A stretch of DNA of 64,000 bases from positions 140,241,927-140,305,926 of the forward strand of contig JALGPY010000002.1 of NCBI GenBank assembly GCA_023055425.1, given 5' to 3'. The notes beneath the pieces were generated by a model. That model saw nothing but the letters and a program-made list of their open reading frames with translations. It had not been told where the DNA came from and made no database searches. The position numbers and the translations under genes were made by a program. Position 1 is the first letter of the stretch. Each line of letters opens with the position of its first letter. This DNA comes from Linanthus parryae (taxonomy: Eukaryota > Streptophyta > Magnoliopsida > Ericales > Polemoniaceae). Positions 56,802-64,000 of the stretch are shown one piece after another.

Positions 56802-58414
56802 TGATAACGACCAATCAGGGGTTATCTTGTAGCCCGATTTGATGTATCTTTGTGCCCGAAAGACATGTTTTAGCCAAGTTTCACCCTCGGAAAGCCCCGG
56901 TTTTAGGAACGAGACAGTTATTTGCTCTTTATAAATTTTTTGCATTTTCCGTACTTTTATTGGATATGATCGCGGGTGTGTTCGAGTTATCTATGCAGGA
57001 ACAGGGCTCGGGAATGCATCAGGATTTGTTAGGGAATGCAGTGGGAGGCAAAAGAGGCAGAAAAAGAGCAGAGTCCCATGCTGTCTGCGTATTTTACGCT
57101 GGAGGGCTGCGTATTTTACGCAGACAGCAAGGCAGAGGAGGAATTTTGGGCAGTTTTTGACCCTGTCTACGTATTTTACGCAGAACCCTGCGTATTATAC
57201 GCAACCAGGGGGAGAAAATACGCAGGAAGAAGGAGAAAAGGCACATAGAAGGACCCTGTCTGCGTATTTTACGCAGGGGGTGCGTATTTTACGCAGACAG
57301 CAGGAGGAAGAGAAGAATTCAGCTTATGACATGACCATGTCTGCGTATTTTCAGAACCCTGCGTATTTTACGCAGACAGCACAAATTTTGAGGCAATTTC
57401 GGGCAGTGGCAGTTTCGTAAATAAAGGAAAGTCCCAGAAACGTCTTCAGCAGTATGAAAAGACTCGTCCAGGCTTGTTTTCAAGACACAATACATCCAAG
57501 GAGAAGTATGAGCATCCCCGGACAGCACAGAAGTGCGAATCCAGATCCGAGGACTTAGTTTGATCTTATTCTCCCTCTTAATTTCAGAGACTTTGTTAAT
57601 TAATTATGTCGTTTAGTAGCTAAACCTTTTACCTAGGTTCTCGGTGAACCTAGGGTTTCGTTTTCAGACATTGTTCTACAGTTTGATTATGAATTCATGA
57701 TTACGTTATCTTAATTCAGCAGTATTATCAGTTATTCTGTCTTTGATTATTATTGTTTATGCATGATCGGAGTCGCAAACCAAAATTGCTACAGGCCCGA
57801 GCCTGTAGGTGAAAACTTCAGGTTCGGGTTTGGAAGAAAAGACAGGATTTAGTACCTTACCCTTATAGACCGACGAGAGAAAGGGAGATAGGGCTAGCCA
57901 AAACGTATAGACCAACTGTTAGAGAATTTGACCCGAGCCATCAGGACAGGTTAGAAAACCTAGCAGACTTAGAACGAGACTGCAGACTTAGGCAGCTTAA
58001 CAGGAATCCGAAAGTCTGCAGGATCGTGATAACGTGTGGAATCTGAAAGGTTACTGCACAATCGGTACGTGGCACGGGTAATTAAAATTGCTGAGTGTTT
58101 ACATATCAAACAAAGAACATAAATCTGATGAAACCCTAGGGGATCCTGGGACCTAGTATTCAAACCCTAGATTTTACAAACCTCGAGAATTTCAGAAAAC
58201 CGACACAAAAAAAAATATTTATGTTTTATCTGTTTATTTTTAGTTCTAGTTCGTAGACACACTCTTAAACTACTCCACCTTTTGCACTATGCAAGTTAAA
58301 TCTCATTGCTCGAAAAACTCAAAATAGTCCTCGCGTGAAGGATCACCCGAGTTAAAATACACCCGGTAATACTCGATTCGTATACTTGCGAATAGCGCGT
58401 TAGTTTGCGCATCA
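56802..58414 (+). repeat. Athila-like 5' LTR
   Basis: It begins TGATAACGACCAATCAGG and ends TTTGCGCATCA, six bases before the primer site. Its downstream third shares ccctaggggatcct-like text with the LTR at 38776-40748, so the two are distant relatives. Positions 57086-57374 hold a cluster of tgcgtattttacgca hairpins. A TATA-like tttataaatttt lies at about 56928. The plus-strand frames 56852-57420 are products of the hairpin repeats and are not genes. Confidence 0.9.
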
Positions 58415-58420
58415 AGTTCT

Positions 58421-58438
58421 TGGCGCCGTTGCCGGGGA
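58421..58438 (+). other. tRNA-Asp-type primer binding site
   Basis: TGGCGCCGTTGCCGGGGA is the classical Athila primer site. Confidence 0.95.
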
Positions 58439-58550
58439 CTTTTAAGGGTTAATTTAGTTATCAGAATTAGTTTTTATAGTTTTTATTTTTTCAGTTTTTT
58501 TCTTTTATCTCACTGCATTTTTAATCTGCGTTTTCAGGACTGTTTAGTTG

Positions 58551-60160
58551 ATGCCCAGATTGCCTCGCGATTTGGTACCACCACTGGACAATCCAGAGAA
58601 GCTTTATACCAAGCAGAACCGCAGAAACCGAGAAAACATAATTGAAAACAACCATAGAGACCGTCCTGAAAACCCAGCAACCAGCCAAGAGGAACGAGAG
58701 ACACGTACCCCAGCCCAGATGGCTCGGTACATCAAGAGCTTATCACAGCAGGCTTTGCTTCCCGGAACAACCAGAGGACATATAACCGGTCTGGGAATGC
58801 GATGGTGGAGAATTTCGAAGTCCCCACGGAGAGGCATGAACGAGCTATTGTGGTGCCCGAGATCACCGATGAACATTTTGACATAAACCCCTCCACCATC
58901 CAGACGGTGCAAACCCTCTGCCCGTTTTATGGAAAAGCCGACGAAGACCCGAATGACTTTATGGGGAAATTCGAGGATTACTGCAACAAGGTCCGATACA
59001 AGGGAGTAGACGCAGAGGCAATTATGCTAATTATGTTCCCATATTGCCTATATGGAGTAGCCAAAGATTGGATCGAATCCCGACCACCCAAATCCATCAA
59101 CAAGGGAGGGGTGCGTAACGGTTTTTCTGGCAAAATTTTACCCCGCTTCCCGGGTCATTCAGTTGCAAAGCCAGATTCTTTCATTCAAGCAGAAGACGGG
59201 GGAGACGATGGTAGACGCATGGGACAGATTGATGAGATTGCTGAAAAGATGCCCGAACCACGGTTTTGGAGATGCGAAGATCCTGCAGGTATTCTACCAT
59301 GCCCTAGACAGGGAGAGCGCTGACAGGATTGACAGAGAAGCCGGGGGAAACTTCCTGTACCATGTGGAAAAATATGGTGCAAACGACCTGTTGAAGAGTT
59401 AGCCAAGCAGGACACTCGACTGTTTGACGATCGCAGGATGACGGCTAGAGCCGCGCCAGCGGAAGACGTCTGGATAAATAATATGGCCAAGATTGTGCAG
59501 GACTTGGTTAAGAAAGTCTACTCGGATAACAAGGCCGTTGCAGCAGTAGGAGAACCTGATTTGAACGCAACCATTGAGGAGCTCAGAACCGAAGATACCA
59601 ATTACGTACAGCAGTAGTGGGACCCGAGCCGGTACAGACCGGGTACGAGAGATCATCCCGGGTTCCAGTATTGAAACCCGAATTTTGCAGTTTATGCACA
59701 GGCCACCGGCTCAGCAGGCCGCACTGACATAGCAGGTTCATCCAGGCCCATCTGCACAGCAGTACGATGCCCAGATGAAGAAAATCGATTCCATGTTTCA
59801 GACCATGGAGTCCCGGTTCGCGCATATGGACGCCATGAAAGCCGACGTGCAGACGATCAAAACGTCACCGCGCGATTTGGAAGTACAAGTTGGGCAGTTA
59901 GCACAGCAGCTAACGGAGAGACGGCCATGAAACTTGCCCTCGAATACAGTAAATAATCCACATGCTCAGATAAATGTTATCACCACTCGGAGTGGATTAG
60001 CACTACAGGATCCACGGTATCGTAGCCACGCTTGTGCAGAGAAATTGAAAGAAGTTGAACGCAAGCTGTCTAGCCAGGATAACAGCTCAGTCGACCACCC
60101 CTAGCCAAATGGCTCGGTTGAGCAGGATGCAGTAAAAAAGAGATAGATTTAGAAACGGTA
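58551..60160 (+). pseudogene. Athila-like gag, broken
   Basis: It starts at ATG 58551 (MPRLPRDLVPP). A frameshift near 58795 leads into VENFEVPTERHERAI and the gag domain (FYGKADEDPNDFMGKFEDYC, IMLIMFPYCLYGVAKDWIES). Another near 59110 leads to VDAWDRLMRLLKRCPNHGFG and a TAG at 59400-59402. Further on, MKKIDSMFQTMESRFAHMDA and VQVGQLAQQLTERRP form a short coiled coil, followed by VITTRSGLALQDP, the usual Athila gag-to-protease bridge. At least five stops are seen. Gag would form the particle. Confidence 0.85.
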
Positions 60161-60175
60161 CCTGTCTCCAAGGAC

Positions 60176-61888
60176 GTGTCGTACCCCTTGAGGACACGAA
60201 GGAGGGATGACAGCAAAGACTACGCCAGGTTTCTCGAGATGTTCAAGCAGCTACAGATCAACATACCCTTTGCTGAGGCTTTGGCAAAGATGCCCAATTA
60301 CGCCAAATTCCTCAATGACATTTTGTATGGGAGGAGGAGAATGAGCGATTTCCAGACTATAAACTTGACGGCAGAAGTGAGCAACTGTGTGAAGAATGGG
60401 ATACCGAAGAAGAGGAAGCATCCTAGCAGTTTTGTGATACCGGTCACCCTAGGTAATGCTTACACAGGAAAGGCTCTGTGTGACCTAGGGGCCAGCATCA
60501 ACCAGATGCCGTTAACGATTTTCAAGAGTTTGAAAGTCGGTGAACCCCGGCCCACCAGAATTATGCTGCAGATGGCAGATAGGTCCGTAAAACAGGCATA
60601 CGGAGTTATTGAAATTATTTTGGTGAAGGTCGGCGAGCTGATATTTCTGGCAGGTTTCATCATCCTGTACATGGAGGCAGGGGAGGTACCGCTCATACTA
60701 GGCAGACCATTTTTGGCCACTGGAGAAGCTATGATAAACTATAAGAGCGGAAAACTGACCATGCAGATTAACGAGGAAAAGGTTAAATTTAACGCCTCTA
60801 AAAATCTGCAACTGCCAAACTATTATGAGCACGAAGATATTTTTTCCATGGACGTGATTGACGAAGGCTGGGAAAACGAGGAGATGGATCAGCTATGGGA
60901 AGAGATTGATAGCATGTACAGAGAAGAAAAGGAGATAATTCGGTGCGAGCAAGCCATGAGAGCCGAAGACTGGACCACTTTGCACCAGGACGAAGATGGC
61001 GGGCAGAAGATTATCCTGGTTCCGTCACTCAAGGAGCCACCCGCACTCGAGCTTAAACCGCTCCCGAACAATCTCAGGTATGCGTACATTGGTAATAATA
61101 GTACTCTGCCCGTAATTGTTTCTTCTTTATTATCTCAGGAACAGGAGGAGAAACTACTGGAAGTATTGCGAGAGCACAAGGAAGCAATCAACTGGACGAT
61201 TACAGATAAGGGGATCAGCCCCTCCTATTGCATGCACAAGATCAGGATTGAAGAAGGCAAGAAACCGGTGATTCATCCCCAGCAAAGACTGAATCCGAAC
61301 ATGAAGGATGTTGTGCGCAAGGAGGTCATGAAGTGGCTGGAGGCAGGAATCATATACCCCATATCAGACAGCACTTGGATCAGTCCGGTCCAGTGCGTGC
61401 CCAAAAAGGGGGGTATTACGGTGGTGCAGAATGTGGACCAGGAACAGATCGCGCAGCGCACCGTTACAGGTTGGCGAATCTGTATGGACTATCGGAGGCT
61501 AAACGATGCGACACTGAAAGATCACTTCCCGCTACCGTTCATTGACCAGATGTTGGACAGGCTAGCCCATCACGCCTATTACTGTTTTCTTGACGGGTAC
61601 TCCGGGTACAACCAGATTTGCATAGACCTGGAAGATCAGGAGAAGACAACGTTTACCTGCCCGTACGGTACGTTTGCTTTGCGGCGCATGCCATTCAGGT
61701 TGTGTAACGCTCCAGCTACGTTCCAGAGATGCATGATGGCGATATTCTCTGACATGATCGAGAAAAATCTGGAGGTCTTTATGGACGATTTTTCACTGTT
61801 CGGGGACAGTTTCGACGACTGCCTGCACCATCTGGGCCAGGTGCTGATCCGATGCAAAAAGGCGAATTTAGTAATGAAATGGGAGTAG
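60176..61888 (+). pseudogene. Athila-like protease and reverse transcriptase
   Basis: The frame is open for 570 codons. The protease has KALCDLGASINQMPLTIF with the DLGA active site, and LILGRPFLATGEAMIN at the end. A spacer follows, and then RT with GIIYPISDSTWISPVQCVPK, WRICMDYRRLNDATLKDHFP, YYCFLDGYSGYNQI, TFALRRMPFRLCNAPATFQR and the catalytic FMDDFSLFG (about 61776-61802). All key residues of the palm are present. The frame ends at a TAG (61886-61888) in the RT connection but continues beyond it. Confidence 0.95.
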
Positions 61889-62700
61889 TGTCACTTTATG
61901 GTCACTGAAGGGATCGTGCTGGGTCATAAAATTTTCAGCAAAGGACTCGACGTGGACAGGGCCAAGATCGAGGTGATAAAACAGCTTCCATACCCAACAA
62001 CTGTAAATGCGATCAAGAGTTTTCAGGGACATGCAGGATTTTACCGGAGATTCATCAAAGACTTTGCCAAGATCACAAAGCCACTATGCGCTTTGCTCGG
62101 AAAAGACCTGCCCTTTGACTTTGATGGAGCATGTCAGCAGGCCTTTGACCATTTGAAGGAGAAGCTGACCACAGCCCTAGTCATCACGACACCGGACTGG
62201 TCACTTCCGTTTGAGCTAATGTGTGACGCCATCGACTATGCAGTCGGTGCAGTTTTGGGGCAGCGGAAGGACAAGGTCTGTCATGTGATATATTTTGCGA
62301 GTCGGGTGCTCAACGATGCCCAAGTCAATTATGGCACTACAAAGAAGGAACTGCTTGTTGTGGTATATGCCCTGAACAAATTCAGGCCATATCTAATCAG
62401 GTAAAAAGTGATCGTATTTACCGACCATAGAGCCCTGAAATATCTGCTGGAGAAGAAGGACGCAAAACCGAGGCTGCTGAGGTGGGTAATAATGATGCAG
62501 GAATTTGATGTGGAAATCCGGGACAAAAAGGGAGTTGAGAACGTAGTAGCGGACCACCTGTCCAGGCTTGAGAATCCTAAGGTGGACCCGGTACCAATTA
62601 AAGAAAACTTTCCGGACGAGCACATCATGGCAGTCAAACTTGGGAGACCGTGGTACTATGCTATGGCCAACTATCTGGTGAGTGGCACGCTTACCGAGGA
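61889..62700 (+). pseudogene. Athila-like RT connection and RNase H
   Basis: Same frame as the RT. It reads EGIVLGHKIFSKGLDVDRAK, IKSFQGHAGFYRRFIKDF, then RNase H with FELMCDAIDYAVGAVLGQ (first D), YGTTKKELLVVVYALNKF (E), [20 protein letters not shown] (D) and [12 protein letters not shown] (last D). All four acidic residues are present. One TAA at 62402-62404 interrupts it between the second and third motif. Confidence 0.9.
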
Positions 62701-63935
62701 CCTAACCCCGTCACAATGGAAATCGTTCATTTCTGAGAGCCGACAGTATTTCTGGGACGACCCGTATTTATTCAAACAGGGAGCCGAAAATATTCTTAGA
62801 AGGTGTGTTCCGACTCACGAGGCCTGGCACGTGATCAAACACTGCCACTCAGCTCAGTGTGGGGGTCACTTCAGAGGGACCCGCACGGCACACAAGGTAC
62901 TGCAGTCAGGTTTCTTTTGGCCGACACTTTTCAAAGACTGTCATGATTATGTACAGGGATGTGATAGATGCCAGAGGACAGGGAGTACGTCACAGAGGGA
63001 CGAGATGCCTTTGACTATTTGGCATGAAGTTTAACCCTTTGATGTATGGGGGATCGACTTCATGGGGCCGTTCCCGTCTTCTATGGGAAATCTGTATATA
63101 TTGTTGGCAGTGGACTATGTGACGAAGTGGATCGAGGCGATAGCGTGTCAGAAAAACGATGCAGCGACAGTTGAGAATTTTCTAAAACGCAACATATTTA
63201 CACGGTTCGGGACCCCAGAGCGATGATCAACGATGAAGGGTCACACTTTATTAACAGAGTGTTTGTCAGGGTACTCAAGCAATACGGGGTGTCTATCCAT
63301 AAGGTGTCACTGCTTTACCACCCCCAGACTAACGGGCAAGGTGAGGTGTCGAAAAGGGAGATCAAGGGCATTCTCAAAAAACCGTCAATCTGGGCCGAAA
63401 GGATTGGTCGATGAAACTGGATGATGCGTTGTGGGCGTACATGACAGCCTTCAAAACACCATTGGGAATGTCACCGTACGAGCTCGTATTTGGGAAAGCG
63501 TGTCACCTTCCGGTTGAGCTAGAGCATAAGGCCTATTGGGCCATCAAACTGCTCAATATGGATGAGAGATTGGCCGGAGATAAGAGAATGATGGCGCTGC
63601 TGGAATTAGAGGAGTTCCGTAGAACGACATTTGAGAGCGCCAAAATTTACAAAGAGAAGACATAGAAGTGGCATGATCAGCGTATCACATCAGAGCAGTT
63701 TAACGAAGGGGACAAAGTACTTCTCTACAACACGAGAATGAGGTTCTTTCCGGGAAAGTTGAGATCTCGTTGGTCGGGACCGTTCATCATCAAGAAGATA
63801 TTCGCATGGGGCGCATTTGAGCTGGAGAATCCAAAAGATAACTCGAGTTTTAGGGTGAACGGAAACCGGATCAAGACGTATCTCGAGACCGTCGAAGTCG
63901 CCAAGGTAGACCCAATCTACTTCGACGACCCATGA
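62701..63935 (+). pseudogene. Athila-like integrase
   Basis: The zinc finger [20 protein letters not shown] ends with GCDRCQRTG. Core: [18 protein letters not shown] (D), [15 protein letters not shown] (D), and [16 protein letters not shown] (E). The C-terminus reads [77 protein letters not shown]. Lesions: TAA at 63032-63034, frameshifts near 63215 and 63380, TAG at 63663-63665. The natural end is the TGA at 63933-63935. The DDE residues are all present. Confidence 0.9.
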
Positions 63936-64000
63936 TCGAACTGGAGGTAACTGGGTCGGGCCGTCGACCAAAAATTACAAGCGCTGTTTGAAGGCAACCC
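63936..64000 (+). other. Start of the Athila-like 3' region
   Basis: The bases after the integrase stop (ggtcgggccgtcgaccaaaa, then attacaagcgctg and ggcaaccc) match the reverse complement of 37045-37110. This ties the non-autonomous element to the Athila lineage. Confidence 0.8.

Larger units (their letters stand above)
56802..64000 (+). mobile_element. Athila-like Ty3-gypsy element, 3' part outside the window
   Basis: A 1613-bp LTR (TGATAACGACC...GCGCATCA), a perfect tRNA-Asp-type primer site, gag, and pol in the order PR-RT-RNaseH-IN are present. The sequence after the integrase stop begins the long 3' region typical of Athila. It inserted into a copia fragment; the flanking ggctg (56797-56801) would be the left target duplication. 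Lesions are comparatively few. Confidence 0.95.

Noticed and set aside
57036..57420. Plus-strand ORFs rich in VFYA/YFTQ repeats
   Set aside because: They are translations of the TGCGTATTTTACGCA hairpin cluster in the LTR.
1..64000. Integrated pararetrovirus or intact host gene
   Set aside because: All polymerase and integrase motifs group with copia, gypsy or LINE element orders; no movement-protein or coat-protein pattern and no multi-exon host gene was seen outside the antisense PMD gene.

Overview
The window is plant nuclear DNA made almost entirely of nested retrotransposons. It has no intact host gene and no RNA gene that I can recognise. The element types are SIRE/Maximus-like and Angela/Tork-like Ty1-copia, Tat/Retand-like and Athila-like Ty3-gypsy, and an L1-type LINE. 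Their tRNA primer sites and one captured plant mobile domain point to a flowering plant, probably one with a large, repeat-rich genome such as a pericentromeric block. I cannot name the species.

Layout, left to right. 1-1011: part of an Athila-like LTR, sitting in a minus-strand SIRE-like gag (1012-2920). 2921-28315: a head-to-tail chain of SIRE-like LTRs and internal regions, all on the minus strand: LTR-1 (2921-4292), a 17-bp remnant, LTR-2 (4310-4967 plus 19931-20521), an internal region (20522-27068) and LTR-3 (27069-28315). LTR-2 is split by a 14,958-bp Tat/Retand-like gypsy element (4968-19925) with a perfect 5-bp target duplication, CTTGG. That element has gag-pol on the plus strand, a 13-copy 54-bp hairpin repeat, and then a minus-strand gene of five exons with four GT-AG introns whose first exon encodes a plant mobile domain (PMD).

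28440-53160: one LINE (ORF1 at 28550-29938, ORF2 remnants at 50753-53160), split by an Angela-like element on the minus strand (29939-50745). That element is split by a second Angela-like element on the plus strand (32858-46939, target duplication GATTC). The second element is in turn split in its leader by a non-autonomous Athila-like element on the minus strand (34746-40748). This is a four-level nest.

53160-55352 is mostly unassigned, with a hAT-like terminal fragment and an LTR-like stretch. 55353-56801 is a minus-strand copia reverse-transcriptase relic. It is cut at 56802 by an Athila-like element on the plus strand (LTR 56802-58414, then gag and pol to 63935) that runs off the window.

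All retrotransposon genes carry stops, frameshifts or deletions, so none looks able to act alone. The most interesting items are the spliced antisense PMD gene inside the Tat-like element, the families of short hairpins in LTRs and 3' regions, the palindrome TTTCAAGGCCTTGAAA scattered through the SIRE-like family, and the tandem SIRE-like array with a PBS-to-PPT deletion remnant.
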